Origin: Maribacter aquivivus
Lineage (GTDB): Bacteria; Bacteroidota; Bacteroidia; Flavobacteriales; Flavobacteriaceae
Direction: 5' to 3'
Assembly: GCF_900142175.1 (NCBI RefSeq)
Contig: NZ_FQZX01000001.1
Location: 2,232,001 to 2,296,000, forward strand
Length of the DNA stretch: 64,000 bases
Shown here: positions 17,793-27,006 of the stretch, piece after piece
How the letters are laid out: every line of letters starts with the position of its first letter
How positions within the stretch are numbered: the first letter of the stretch is position 1
Notes under the pieces: generated by a model
Database searches by the model: none
The model's input: the letters and a program-made list of their open reading frames with translations, nothing else
What the model was told of the DNA's origin: nothing
Made by a program: the position numbers and the translations under genes

Positions 17793-18197
17793 CTATTTCT
17801 TTAATTCAACATTCATAATTCTCGCCAAATCTCTATGCTTAATTGGTTTTATAAAATAATCTGTTATTTCTGGATAGGTTTTGGCATGATCAACATCTTC
17901 ACCATTTATTGAAGATGTTAACATGATAATCTTAATTTTCTTATCAATTTTTGTTGCTACCGTTTGAAAATCCTTAACAAAATCAAAGCCATTTAAAATT
18001 GGCATATGTAAATCAAGGAAAATGATATCTGGTAGTTCGTCTAAAGATGCATACTTATCTTGAATCAGTTTTAATGGTTGTACTGAATCTGGAAAATCTA
18101 CAATTCTAGTAATTGACAATTGATTAAGATATCGTTTCATTACATATTTGGAGATATCGTCATCGTCGATAACCCAAACCAATGGTTCTTGGTTCAT
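17793..18197 (-). CDS. Single-domain response regulator (CheY-like receiver)
   Basis: A 134-residue receiver without output domain. It has the acidic patch DDDD (11-14 of the protein starting MNQEPLVWVIDDDD), the phosphorylation site in FLDLHMP, T-S in MLTSS and K-P in FIKP. A start at 18233 would add 12 residues of no receiver character. It faces mazG, with stops 2 bases apart, and has no kinase gene nearby, so its partner must be encoded elsewhere or may be the kinase at 8853. Confidence 0.88.
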   Translation of the reverse strand: MNQEPLVWVIDDDDISKYVMKRYLNQLSITRIVDFPDSVQPLKLIQDKYASLDELPDIIFLDLHMPILNGFDFVKDFQTVATKIDKKIKIIMLTSSINGEDVDHAKTYPEITDYFIKPIKHRDLARIMNVELKK

Positions 18198-18553
18198 AAT
18201 AATTGTAATTAATGGTACTAGGTGTGTTTGCATTAATAACGGCCGGTTATGGTATAATAGTATTTGTAAAATGTATAGATGATCAATTTACAAGTGTAAA
18301 TAGGTTACATTTATGTGTATTTCTGTGTTATTTTAATTTATATAGTGTTGATTTTTAATGTTTTAATTTATTATTGTCCTCGTTTTTTATTCAATTTTTT
18401 TTCTACAACCTTTTGATTAAATAGGTATACTTTGCTCAAATTACTTTAGTTAAGTTCGTATTTTTTGTATCATATTATTGATTATTTAACCTCTATTTAG
18501 CGAATGTAAATTGTTCAATTAACGGTACCTTTGCCAAAAATTTAGTTTAGGTT
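18198..18553. other. AT-rich intergenic region between divergent receiver and MATE genes
   Basis: About 356 bases without a credible gene on either strand. It is AT-rich with poly-T stretches and holds the MATE promoter box (18527-18534). Nothing else is recognised. Confidence 0.6.
18527..18534 (+). promoter_or_regulatory. Bacteroidota -7 box (TACCTTTG) for the MATE gene
   Basis: A perfect TAnnTTTG match 19 bases before the TTG start. The sequence that follows (GCCAAAAATT, then AGTTT) also follows the ruvX box at 7151. Confidence 0.5.
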
Positions 18554-19921
18554 TTGCTACAGAATTACACCAAAGAATTTCGTTATAATATTAAGCTTTC
18601 TGTTCCTGTTATTTTAGGAATGTTGGGGCACACCTTTGTGCAATTGGCAGATAATATTATGGTAGGTCAATTGGGAACGGCAGAACTGGCAGCAGTATCT
18701 TTAGGTAACAGTTTTGTTTTCATTGCCATGTCTTTAGGTATTGGTTTTTCTACAGCAATTACGCCTTTGGTTGCCGAGGCTGATGGAGCGGGACTTAAAG
18801 AAAATGCTAAAAGTGCTTTAAAGCATGGATTACTATTATGTACCGTTTTAGGGTTATCATTATTCGCACTCATTTTATTGGCGAAACCTATCATGTATGC
18901 AATGAAGCAGCCTATTGAGGTAGTTGACTTGGCATTGCCATATTTAGATTTGGTGGCTTTCTCATTAGTACCTTTAATAATTTTTCAAGCATTTAAGCAG
19001 TTTTCAGAAGGTTTGTCCCAGACCAAATACCCCATGTATGCAACTATCGTTGCTAACGTCATTAATATTGTTTTAAACTATCTGTTGATTTTTGGTAATT
19101 TCGGATTTCCAGAAATGGGTATTGTAGGTGCTGCAGTTGGTACTTTGATCTCTAGAGTTTTTATGGTATTTTATCTTTGGTTTATTTTAAAAACGAAAGA
19201 AAAATTTAAGTTTTATGTAACCGGATTCAATTTTGCAAAAATTGAAAAAACGGTGATAAAAAAGATTATAGAATTAGGATTTCCTTCTTCTTTACAGATG
19301 TTTTTTGAGGTTGGTATTTTTACATCTGCAGTTTGGTTAAGTGGCGTTCTTGGTAAAAATGCACAAGCAGCCAACCAAATAGCACTTAACTTAAGTAGTA
19401 TGGCCTTTATGTTTGGTATGGGGCTTGGTATTACTGCAATGATTAGGGTTGGCAATCAAAAAGGATTATCAAACTTTAAAGAATTACGACGAATTGCACA
19501 GTCTATATTTCTATTGACTTTCTTACTCGAAATTGTATTTGCCGCGCTTTTCTTAATCGGTAGGCATTGGTTTCCGTCGTTATATTTAGATATTGATGAC
19601 ATGACTAATTTTGCCGATAACACAGAGGTATTAATCATTGCTGCAGAACTATTATTGATTGCAGCTTTCTTTCAAATATCAGACGGTATTCAAGTAGTTG
19701 TTTTGGGTGCTTTACGTGGGTTGCAAGATGTAAAAATACCTACCGTAATAACGTTTATTTCATATTGGTTAATTGGCTTTCCTGTTAGTTATTATTTATG
19801 TCTTCATACAGATTTAAAGAGCACCGGAATTTGGATTGGTTTACTGACGGGGTTAACGGCATCGGCTATTATGTTGTATCTTCGATTTAATTATTTAACT
19901 AAAAAATTAATTGCCGCGTAA
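18554..19921 (+). CDS. MATE family efflux transporter
   Basis: A 455-residue integral membrane protein with twelve predicted helices in two homologous halves. The N-terminal helix region (LSVPVILGMLGHTFVQLADN, then MVGQLGTAELAAVS) is the typical MATE start, and the second half repeats the pattern (LGFPSSLQMFFEVGIF). Such transporters export cationic drugs or metabolites in exchange for Na+ or H+. The TTG start is used because homology begins there and no ATG lies upstream in frame. Substrate is unknown. Confidence 0.93.
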   Translation: MLQNYTKEFRYNIKLSVPVILGMLGHTFVQLADNIMVGQLGTAELAAVSLGNSFVFIAMSLGIGFSTAITPLVAEADGAGLKENAKSALKHGLLLCTVLGLSLFALILLAKPIMYAMKQPIEVVDLALPYLDLVAFSLVPLIIFQAFKQFSEGLSQTKYPMYATIVANVINIVLNYLLIFGNFGFPEMGIVGAAVGTLISRVFMVFYLWFILKTKEKFKFYVTGFNFAKIEKTVIKKIIELGFPSSLQMFFEVGIFTSAVWLSGVLGKNAQAANQIALNLSSMAFMFGMGLGITAMIRVGNQKGLSNFKELRRIAQSIFLLTFLLEIVFAALFLIGRHWFPSLYLDIDDMTNFADNTEVLIIAAELLLIAAFFQISDGIQVVVLGALRGLQDVKIPTVITFISYWLIGFPVSYYLCLHTDLKSTGIWIGLLTGLTASAIMLYLRFNYLTKKLIAA

Positions 19922-19978
19922 CAGTCTATTTATGATTGTTGTCAACAAATACATTTCAACTTATAGATTACAATTTTT

Positions 19979-20206
19979 ATGGAATTTCCAAAATTTTTAT
20001 TGGGTGATAATACAGATTACCCTACAGCAATATTTGTAGTACATACCGAGTTTCCAAGGTTCATAATCAACTTAGAAGATGATGAGGTCGAATGGCTTGA
20101 AGAATTCTCAAAGGAAGATGAAAAGGAATTGGAAGAAGAGGCAGAAAACTTGATTAAAGATGCAACTGCATTTTATGATCGAGAAGTATCTAGATACGAA
20201 GATTAA
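19979..20206 (+). CDS. Small acidic protein of unknown function
   Basis: A 75-residue cytoplasmic protein. The first half (FLLGDNTDYPTAIFVVHTEF) looks beta-stranded, the second is strongly acidic and probably helical (about 16 Glu/Asp between 38 and 63). It has no signal or membrane segment. It sits 5 bases before the PAP2 gene, in a probable operon with PAP2 and GT39. I do not recognise a characterised family, but the tight spacing and the proper start support a real gene. Confidence 0.7.
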   Translation: MEFPKFLLGDNTDYPTAIFVVHTEFPRFIINLEDDEVEWLEEFSKEDEKELEEEAENLIKDATAFYDREVSRYED

Positions 20207-20211
20207 CGATT

Positions 20212-20781
20212 ATGCTTCAAGAGCTTTTACAGTTAGATAAAGACCTTTTTTTATACCTCAACGGTTTGGGTACGCCCCAATGGGATACTTTTTTTCAGTT
20301 CATTACTAATAAACTTAGTGCGGTACCTCTTTATATATTTTTACTGATACTTTCGTTTCAGAAATATGGAGGTAAGAAAACCATGGTACTTTTGGTATCT
20401 ATAGCTCTTTTAATAACGGTTACAGATCAACTAGGTAATTTTTTTAAGTACGGTGTTGCTAGATTACGACCGTGCCATGATCCAGAAGTTGAACCTTATA
20501 TGCGTTTGGTGAAAAGTTATTGCGGTGGTAAATTTGGTTATTTTTCGGCCCATGCATCAAACTCATTTGCAATAGCTGTATTTTTTGGTATTATTTTAAA
20601 GTCTAGTATTAAATATTTAGGGGTGTTTTTAGTACTGTGGGCAGCCTTGGTAGCATTTAGCCGAGTGTATATTGGAGTGCATTTTCCACTTGATATTATT
20701 ACTGGTGCTGTAATAGGCTCGCTATTCGGCTGGTTGTTTGTAAAGTTATTTATATTTGCACTTCGCAAATTCTCCCTATGA
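20212..20781 (+). CDS. PAP2-family membrane phosphatase (undecaprenyl-diphosphatase-like)
   Basis: A 189-residue membrane protein with about five helices. The phosphatase motifs are K-x6-R-P (K79 to P87), S-A-H at 112-114 (replacing the common S-G-H) and S-R-x5-H (S150-H157). These enzymes remove phosphate from lipid diphosphates such as undecaprenyl diphosphate at the outer face of the inner membrane. Its stop overlaps the GT39 start by 4 bases (ATGA), which points to coupled translation. Together with the GT39 it suggests a lipid-linked sugar pathway in which the phosphatase recycles the carrier or trims lipid A. Confidence 0.9.
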   Translation: MLQELLQLDKDLFLYLNGLGTPQWDTFFQFITNKLSAVPLYIFLLILSFQKYGGKKTMVLLVSIALLITVTDQLGNFFKYGVARLRPCHDPEVEPYMRLVKSYCGGKFGYFSAHASNSFAIAVFFGIILKSSIKYLGVFLVLWAALVAFSRVYIGVHFPLDIITGAVIGSLFGWLFVKLFIFALRKFSL

Positions 20782-22436
20782 TATCTAATCTAAGGTACTG
20801 GTTTTTAATTCTTTTAATTTTCTTGGTATACGTTGCAGGTATGTTTGTAACGTTGTTTGAAAATGATTCTGCACAGTTTTCTGTTATGGCCATGAGAATG
20901 GTACAAGAGAATGATTTTTTTAGTCTCTTTAAAGGTCCTGAAGAATATTTAGATAAGCCGCACATGCATTACTGGCTAGCAGCCTTATCGTATAAAATAT
21001 TCGGTATTCATGATTGGTCTTATCGTATTCCAGGCATATTAGCCACTTTATTAGCAGCTTATAGTTGTTATGGCTTAGGTAGTCTACTTTATAATAAACA
21101 TGTTGGTAAACTTGCAGCGTTAGTTTTTATGACTGCACAGACTATTGTTTTGGGTGCTATAGATGTTCGTACAGATGCCGTTTTAACAGGCTTCAGTATT
21201 TTAGCAATTTGGCAATTGGCAAAATATATTGAGAATGGTAGTGTGTCGGCAATTGCAATTGGTGCTTTTGCAGCAGGTATTGCATTTTCAACCAAAGGGC
21301 AAATCGCTCTATTAGTAATAGGATTGCCCATACTCTGTCATTTGTTTTATATAGGTAAATGGAAAGTGTTTTTAAGCTGGAAAGTGCTATTGGCGTTATT
21401 GGTATTTGCAGTGACGATTACACCAATGTTATATGCTTATTATTTGCAGTTTGATTTACATCCTGAAAAAGTGATACGTGGTAAAGACCATCGTAGCGGT
21501 ATATTTTTTATTTTTTGGGAACAAAGCTTTGAACGTTTAAGCGGTGAAGGTATTGGTAAGAATAGTAGTGATTACTTTTTCTTCTTTCATACATTCTTAT
21601 GGGTTTTTCTTCCTTGGACAATTTTAGGTATTACGGCATTCTATCATAAGATAAAGGTCTTTATCAATCAAAAGTTTAAGTATGTACAGGGGTCTGAATT
21701 TTTAACTGTTGGCGGTATTACTTTAATATTTATTATTATCAGTTTTGCCCAGTTCAAATTACCTCATTATTTGAACATTACTATTCCATTATTTGCAGTT
21801 ATAACCGCTGCCTATATTTATAATTTATATACGGCAAACAAAGAAAAAACGGTGAAGTATTTAATGATAGGGCAATACTTTGTGCTTAGCATAGTATTCA
21901 TCGCTTCTGCTTTAATATGTTTTTACGTCTTTAAATTAAGAAGTGTAGTGGCATATGTGTTTTTAATTGGAGCGGCAATACTAATCATCTATTATGCTTT
22001 AAAAAGGGAAGGAGTATATATGAAATTGGTTACGATTTCAGTTTGTGCATCACTACTTTTAAATGCTGTTTTAAACTTACATTTTTATCCTAATTTATTA
22101 GACTACCAAGGTGGGTCTTCAATGTCTAAAGTCATTGCAGAAAAAAATATTCCGGTAGATCGAGTTTATAAAGTAGGTAAAGACTATACGTGGTCTTTAG
22201 ATTTTTACAATCAATTTCCTGTTCAAATTACAACTGCAGAGGATTTAAAAGACAAAAAAGATATTTGGGTATATGTCAATGATGATGAGATGGCTATGCT
22301 TGAAGAAAAAGGCTTTGATTGGGATTCTCAGCTCTCGGTAGATCAATTTAGAATAACACGTTTACAAGCCAAATTCTTAAACCCGAATACACGTAAGAAA
22401 GTAACTCGTAAAATGCACTTGTTACATATTTATTAA
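20778..22436 (+). CDS. GT39-family (ArnT/PMT-like) glycosyltransferase
   Basis: A 552-residue polytopic protein of the dolichyl- or polyprenyl-phosphate-sugar-dependent transferase type. The first periplasmic loop contains ENDSAQFSVMAMRM and DKPHMHYW, matching the acidic and aromatic catalytic loop of ArnT. About 11-12 membrane helices follow, then a periplasmic domain (about 445-552). Enzymes of this class move a sugar from polyprenyl phosphate to lipid A, protein or glycan. The donor is probably made by the GT2 encoded at 23317-24276. ATG overlaps the PAP2 stop. Confidence 0.9.
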   Translation: MISNLRYWFLILLIFLVYVAGMFVTLFENDSAQFSVMAMRMVQENDFFSLFKGPEEYLDKPHMHYWLAALSYKIFGIHDWSYRIPGILATLLAAYSCYGLGSLLYNKHVGKLAALVFMTAQTIVLGAIDVRTDAVLTGFSILAIWQLAKYIENGSVSAIAIGAFAAGIAFSTKGQIALLVIGLPILCHLFYIGKWKVFLSWKVLLALLVFAVTITPMLYAYYLQFDLHPEKVIRGKDHRSGIFFIFWEQSFERLSGEGIGKNSSDYFFFFHTFLWVFLPWTILGITAFYHKIKVFINQKFKYVQGSEFLTVGGITLIFIIISFAQFKLPHYLNITIPLFAVITAAYIYNLYTANKEKTVKYLMIGQYFVLSIVFIASALICFYVFKLRSVVAYVFLIGAAILIIYYALKREGVYMKLVTISVCASLLLNAVLNLHFYPNLLDYQGGSSMSKVIAEKNIPVDRVYKVGKDYTWSLDFYNQFPVQITTAEDLKDKKDIWVYVNDDEMAMLEEKGFDWDSQLSVDQFRITRLQAKFLNPNTRKKVTRKMHLLHIY

Positions 22437-22439
22437 ACC

Positions 22440-23333
22440 CTACTCGTTGGCTGAATGCTTTGAAGTATGTGCCAATTCTAATTTAATTTTCTTAAAGTGA
22501 TACCATACACCTATAAACGAAACTATAGCTGTTATTAAGAAGAATAGCACACTTACGCCAACAGATATATTTTGGTCTAGTCCCAATAGTTTTGCGCCGT
22601 AGAAGAAGGTTACTTCGCGGCTTCCTATGCCTCCTAAAGTTAACGGTACTACCGCTACAATAGATGAAATCAAGAAAATGATGAGATATGAAATTTGATT
22701 CATTTCAATATTCAGGGCAATTAGAATAAACCAAATACAAATTAATTGTGCCAATTGTACCAAAGCAGATAATGCAGTTGTTTTCCAGAATATAGGTAAT
22801 ACATAATTGAAAAATCTTTTATTCAATAGCCAAAATACGATAACTGATATTGGTATAGCTGAAAGGAAGATCCAACGATATCCATCTAAAATTTCAGCAG
22901 TATGGAAAGCCAATAGTCCACAGGCATATATAAATAGTAATAATAGACCGCCCAGACGATCTAAGACTAGCACACTCACCATTCTTTTGGTTTTGACATC
23001 AAAGGTTTTCTTCAGAATATAGCCTTTGTATGCATCGCCGCCAATACCACCAGGCAAGAATAAGTTGTAGAACATACCTAACAGATACAACTTAAAATTG
23101 CTTGTATTTGTTAGCATGATGTTAAGCCTATGAAAATATAGGTTTAAACGTATTGCCCCAATGAATTTAGAAAGTATAAAGAATATGGCTGCTAAGATTA
23201 AGTAAAGCGGATTACTCTTCATCAGTATGTCTTTTATCTCACTTACATTTATTTTAGTAAAAATGAAATAAATTAAAACGGCACTGATCAGTACTTTTAA
23301 TCCGGTGGTTACTTTCTTATTTAACTTCGCCAC
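22440..23333 (-). CDS. YbhN/LPG-synthase transmembrane-domain family protein
   Basis: A 297-residue protein with about eight hydrophobic helices, belonging to the lysylphosphatidylglycerol synthase TM region family (UPF0104). Typical signs are FLPGGIGGDAYKGYIL near 97-112 and VPLTLGGIGSREVTFFYG near 235-252, with Gly-rich turns in both half-repeats. Family members have been proposed to move lipids or lipid-linked molecules; no activity can be stated here. The start overlaps the end of the GT2 gene by 17 bases, so they are co-expressed, and it is convergent with the GT39 gene, 3 bases apart. Confidence 0.87.
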   Translation of the reverse strand: MAKLNKKVTTGLKVLISAVLIYFIFTKINVSEIKDILMKSNPLYLILAAIFFILSKFIGAIRLNLYFHRLNIMLTNTSNFKLYLLGMFYNLFLPGGIGGDAYKGYILKKTFDVKTKRMVSVLVLDRLGGLLLLFIYACGLLAFHTAEILDGYRWIFLSAIPISVIVFWLLNKRFFNYVLPIFWKTTALSALVQLAQLICIWFILIALNIEMNQISYLIIFLISSIVAVVPLTLGGIGSREVTFFYGAKLLGLDQNISVGVSVLFFLITAIVSFIGVWYHFKKIKLELAHTSKHSANE

Positions 23334-24276
23334 CTACACTAACTTTTTTAATGCGATATGGTCTTTTGTTCTGAGATTCATAATAAGTACGTATTAATAA
23401 TTCCATTACAATACCTATTGTAAATAATTGAATACCGGCAAAAATGAACATCATACCCACAGTAAGTAAAGGCCTTGTACCAATATCTTCACCAAAACCG
23501 AACTTAACGATCAATAGGTAAATATTGATAAAAATACCTACAAGAATCATTAATGAGCCCGAGATACCGAACAGGTGAATTGGTCGTTGAAAGTATTTAC
23601 GGATAAAAAGTAAAAGCATCATATCTGCAACTACTTTAAATACACGCTCTAATCCGTATTTAGAAACCCCAGCATGACGAGCATGGTGTTTTACAGGAAC
23701 TTGCTTTATTTGTCCGCCTTCAAGAAATGCGAGAAGGGTAATAAACCTGTGCATTTCACCATATAGATTTAAGTCTTTGGCTATATCTTTTGTAAAAACT
23801 TTTAAGGCACAACCATTATCTTTAATATCTAATTTTGTGACTCGGCGTACCAGAAAATTAGCAATTTTAGAGGGTATTTTTTTAACAAGAGAATCTTTTC
23901 GTTTTTGACGAATACCAGTAACTACATCATATTCTCCACTAACGGCATAGGTCAGCATTTGTGGAATATCAGACGGGTCATTTTGTAAATCGCCGTCCAT
24001 GGTAATAATATACTCTCCTTCGGCATAGTCAAGACCTGCCGCCAAGGCTAAACTCTGACCGTAATTTTTCTTCAACTCAATTAAATGAACCTTATCATCT
24101 TTAAGACCTTTGACTACTTTTTTGGTATTGTCCGTAGAGAAATCGTCTATGTAAATAATTTGATAATCGTAGCCAACCAAGCTTTCGTGGATTTTCTGTG
24201 TAAGAAGAGCCGCATTGTCTTGTTCGTTATATAAAGGAACAACTACCGAAAGTAGGGAAGTGGTAACAGGTTGCAT
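23317..24276 (-). CDS. Polyprenyl-phosphate glycosyltransferase, GT2 (GtrB/ArnC/DPM1-like)
   Basis: A 319-residue GT2 with an N-terminal catalytic domain and two C-terminal membrane helices (about 232-255 and 268-295), the architecture of GtrB/ArnC. Motifs: SVVVPLYNEQDN (10-21), YIDDFSTDNT (42-51), DGD at 94-96 and QND shortly after. It should transfer a sugar from a nucleotide sugar to polyprenyl phosphate on the cytoplasmic face. The lipid-linked sugar is likely the donor for the GT39 nearby. A perfect promoter box lies at 24299-24306. Confidence 0.92.
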   Translation of the reverse strand: MQPVTTSLLSVVVPLYNEQDNAALLTQKIHESLVGYDYQIIYIDDFSTDNTKKVVKGLKDDKVHLIELKKNYGQSLALAAGLDYAEGEYIITMDGDLQNDPSDIPQMLTYAVSGEYDVVTGIRQKRKDSLVKKIPSKIANFLVRRVTKLDIKDNGCALKVFTKDIAKDLNLYGEMHRFITLLAFLEGGQIKQVPVKHHARHAGVSKYGLERVFKVVADMMLLLFIRKYFQRPIHLFGISGSLMILVGIFINIYLLIVKFGFGEDIGTRPLLTVGMMFIFAGIQLFTIGIVMELLIRTYYESQNKRPYRIKKVSVGGEVK

Positions 24277-24298
24277 TGAGTTGTTTTTTGAATAGGTG

Positions 24299-24306
24299 CA
24301 AAGTTA
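24299..24306 (-). promoter_or_regulatory. Bacteroidota -7 box (TAACTTTG) for the GT2-YbhN pair
   Basis: A perfect TAnnTTTG on the minus strand, 22 bases upstream of the GT2 ATG at 24276. The same octamer is used before the WaaE-like gene at 4865. Confidence 0.5.
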
Positions 24307-24359
24307 TGTTTTTTATCCTTAAGATAATGTACATGAATGTGAGTAACATTCTAAGAGCT

Positions 24360-25349
24360 TTAGTGCTGTTTTAAAGCCTTTAAGAGCTTTTCTGCAGCTA
24401 AAAAAGGAGAGATATTACCGCTAATAACTTCTTTTTTTAATTGCGGTAGCATTTCTTTAGTCTTCGGATGATGGTAGAATTCAGTTAATAGTTCTTGTTC
24501 TAGATATTGAATTAACCAATTTTCATTTTGCTGTTGTCTGTTGGCGTTAAAATATCCGGATGCCTTCATGCTTGTGCAATAGGTATCTATTAACTGCCAA
24601 ATTTCATCTAGACCTCTATTTTCAATTGCAGAACAGGTTAGCACTTCAGGAGTCCAGCCATTTTCCTTAGGCGGAAACATATGTAATGCGCGGGTGAATT
24701 CCATCCTTGCAAAATCTGTTCGTTTTATATTATCTCCGTCTGCTTTGGTAATTACAATAGCATCTGCCATTTCAATAATGCCTCTTTTTATACCCTGTAA
24801 CTCATCACCAGCACCAGCCAATTTTAATAGTAAAAAGAAATCTACCATATCATGAACAGCAGTTTCGCTTTGCCCAACACCAATAGTTTCTATTAGAATA
24901 CAATTAAAACCTGCCGCTTCTAAAATAAGAATGCTTTCTCTTGTTTTACGGGTTACACCACCTAATGAAGAACCCGAAGCTGAAGGTCTTATATATGCAT
25001 TGGGGTTTTTAACCAACTCTTCCATACGAGTTTTGTCGCCAAGTATGCTACCTTTTGTTCTACTACTAGAAGGGTCTACGGTAAGTACGGCTACCTTTTT
25101 GCCTAAACTGGTTAGTATGCCACCAAATTGTTCTATAAAAGTGCTTTTTCCGGCACCTGGTACTCCAGTAATACCAATTCTTATAGAATCATGCTTTTTT
25201 GAAATACAACCGGCAATAATTTCATTAGCGATTATGCGGTGCTCTGGCTTAGTACTTTCTACCATGGTTATAGCCTTGCTTACTATGGCAACATTATTGG
25301 CATAGATACCTTCAAGAAATTCTGATGTGGTAAGATGGGCTAAATTCAT
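24360..25349 (-). CDS. meaB: Methylmalonyl-CoA mutase-associated GTPase MeaB
   Basis: A 329-residue G3E-family P-loop GTPase. Walker A is GVPGAGKST at 62-70; DPSSSRTKGSILGDKTRM follows as switch and metal region, and VITKADG gives guanine specificity. MeaB protects methylmalonyl-CoA mutase and gates adenosylcobalamin loading. No mutase gene lies in this window, but a cobalamin adenosyltransferase is encoded at 50950-51525, which is consistent with B12-dependent mutase activity in this organism. It is preceded by the DUF2911 gene on the same strand (37 bases). Confidence 0.93.
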   Translation of the reverse strand: MNLAHLTTSEFLEGIYANNVAIVSKAITMVESTKPEHRIIANEIIAGCISKKHDSIRIGITGVPGAGKSTFIEQFGGILTSLGKKVAVLTVDPSSSRTKGSILGDKTRMEELVKNPNAYIRPSASGSSLGGVTRKTRESILILEAAGFNCILIETIGVGQSETAVHDMVDFFLLLKLAGAGDELQGIKRGIIEMADAIVITKADGDNIKRTDFARMEFTRALHMFPPKENGWTPEVLTCSAIENRGLDEIWQLIDTYCTSMKASGYFNANRQQQNENWLIQYLEQELLTEFYHHPKTKEMLPQLKKEVISGNISPFLAAEKLLKALKQH

Positions 25350-25386
25350 TGTAACAACTTATATAATTGTAAGTGGCATAAAGGTA

Positions 25387-25959
25387 CTATTTGTAAATAG
25401 GAACCATAATTTTGGTAGCGTCCCACTCTAGACTTAAAAAATCTTGAGATGTTTGATTCTCTTCAATATGTTCAAAATTTATAGATAAATCTTCTACGGG
25501 TTCCACTAATGTTTTTACTGGCACTTCTACCGTTATATAGTCAAACTTGTCTTCATGGGTGGTTTGGTTGCCATCAACACTGGTAACGCCCCAATCGGGT
25601 ATTTTTGAATTAAAAATCACTTTCCAACTATCTTTATTAGGTATGGTCCATAAAGAATACTTGCCAGCTGGTAATGTTTTATCTATAATATGAATAGGTT
25701 GGGTGGTTGTAAAAGTTGTGGGCTCATTTGCTCCTGTTCGCCAAATTTTGCCATACGGCACTAATGTTCCAAAAACATCCCGTCCTTTTTTTGACGGACT
25801 AGAGTAATCTACCTCTAGCTTACTACCTTCTAAATCTAAGAGCGTTGTTTTAGCGGGACTGAATTTCTTGGCTTCGCTGTGTATGTAAGGTATAACTACC
25901 AAATAGCCAAGGGCTACCAATACTATTATACCTATAATTATTTTTTTTAATAGCTTCAT
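25387..25959 (-). CDS. DUF2911 family protein, membrane-anchored or exported
   Basis: A 190-residue protein with an N-terminal hydrophobic helix (about 5-26) and the DUF2911 core: LEVDYSSPSKKGRDVFG near 47-63, then VPYGKIWRTGANEPTTF and LPAGKYSLWTIP. The family is common in Bacteroidota, probably beta-sandwich, with no known activity. It lies between galM and meaB on the same strand, with 28- and 37-base spacers, so the three may be co-transcribed without a functional link. Confidence 0.88.
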   Translation of the reverse strand: MKLLKKIIIGIIVLVALGYLVVIPYIHSEAKKFSPAKTTLLDLEGSKLEVDYSSPSKKGRDVFGTLVPYGKIWRTGANEPTTFTTTQPIHIIDKTLPAGKYSLWTIPNKDSWKVIFNSKIPDWGVTSVDGNQTTHEDKFDYITVEVPVKTLVEPVEDLSINFEHIEENQTSQDFLSLEWDATKIMVPIYK

Positions 25960-25987
25960 TCAAGAATAAGATATACCTAAACTATGG

Positions 25988-26902
25988 TTAGCTAGGAGTG
26001 ACAATATCAAATTTAAAGATAGATATGTTATTGTAGATATCGCCAGGCCTTAAGAGGCTTTTAGGAAAATCTGGTTGATTTGGTGCATCTGGGTAGTTCT
26101 GTGCTTCAAAACAAATTCCTGGAAAATCTGGAGGAGTATATACTACTAAAGCTGGTTGGTTGGTATATACTTTCATGTTAATGCCAGAGGTCTTTGATTG
26201 TATTTCTGCAACTTTCTCATTACCAATATCCTTAACAAAAATAGTATCTAGCCTTTGTACGCCTATCTTTCTTGGTAAAAGAAAATCATATTCTGTTTTA
26301 CGAACTGGTATGATATTGCCTGTAGGTAATAAATTTTCTTTGGTTTCTAATTTGTAAGGGCAATTCAATTGTAATTCGTAATCATCAATGTACGGATTGT
26401 TATCTAGTTTAAAATAAGAATGATTGGTAAGGTTAATAACCGTACTTCTATCCGTTATTCCTTCATAAATAATTTGTAATGCGTTATCCATTAATTTATA
26501 GGTAACGCTAACAGATAAATTTCCTGGGTAGCCTTCCTCTAAATGTTTACTTATATAGCTCAGTTTTACGAAAGGTTTATCACTTTGGTCTACCTCATCT
26601 ATAATCCAATATTTTTGATGAAAACCTTCTTTGCCGCCATGTAGGTGAACGCCATCTTCTTGAAACACATCGTACCGAGCTCTATCGATTACAAATCCGC
26701 CATTAGAAATTCTTCCTGCATATCGACCAACACTGGCTCCTAAAACATTATCATCTAAACGATATCTACTTGGGTGGTTGTAACCAACTACTACATTGTT
26801 GTACTCGCCATCTGCACCTTTTACAAGTAATTTTTGAATGGTAGCGCCATAATCAAGCACCATGAGTGTTAAATAGGCATTGGAAATTGTAACTTGTTTC
26901 AA
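25988..26902 (-). CDS. Aldose 1-epimerase family protein (galactose mutarotase-like)
   Basis: A 304-residue beta-sandwich protein of the aldose epimerase superfamily. NVVVGYNHPSRY, GRYAGRISNGGF (the N/R substrate-contact region), NLTNHSYFKL with the catalytic His, and a C-terminal CFEAQNYPDAPNQPDFP block with the catalytic Glu are all seen. It equilibrates alpha and beta anomers of hexoses. There is no signal peptide, so it acts in the cytoplasm. The start is TTG at 26902, as no upstream in-frame ATG exists. Confidence 0.9.
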   Translation of the reverse strand: MKQVTISNAYLTLMVLDYGATIQKLLVKGADGEYNNVVVGYNHPSRYRLDDNVLGASVGRYAGRISNGGFVIDRARYDVFQEDGVHLHGGKEGFHQKYWIIDEVDQSDKPFVKLSYISKHLEEGYPGNLSVSVTYKLMDNALQIIYEGITDRSTVINLTNHSYFKLDNNPYIDDYELQLNCPYKLETKENLLPTGNIIPVRKTEYDFLLPRKIGVQRLDTIFVKDIGNEKVAEIQSKTSGINMKVYTNQPALVVYTPPDFPGICFEAQNYPDAPNQPDFPKSLLRPGDIYNNISIFKFDIVTPS

Positions 26903-27006
26903 AGGGAATATTTAATAGTGTGGTGTAAAAATAAAAATTTTTGCAACATTCTATTTTTTATATCGTCCTTATTATAGCAACAAACCAAAACCAATTCAAT
27001 TAATTC

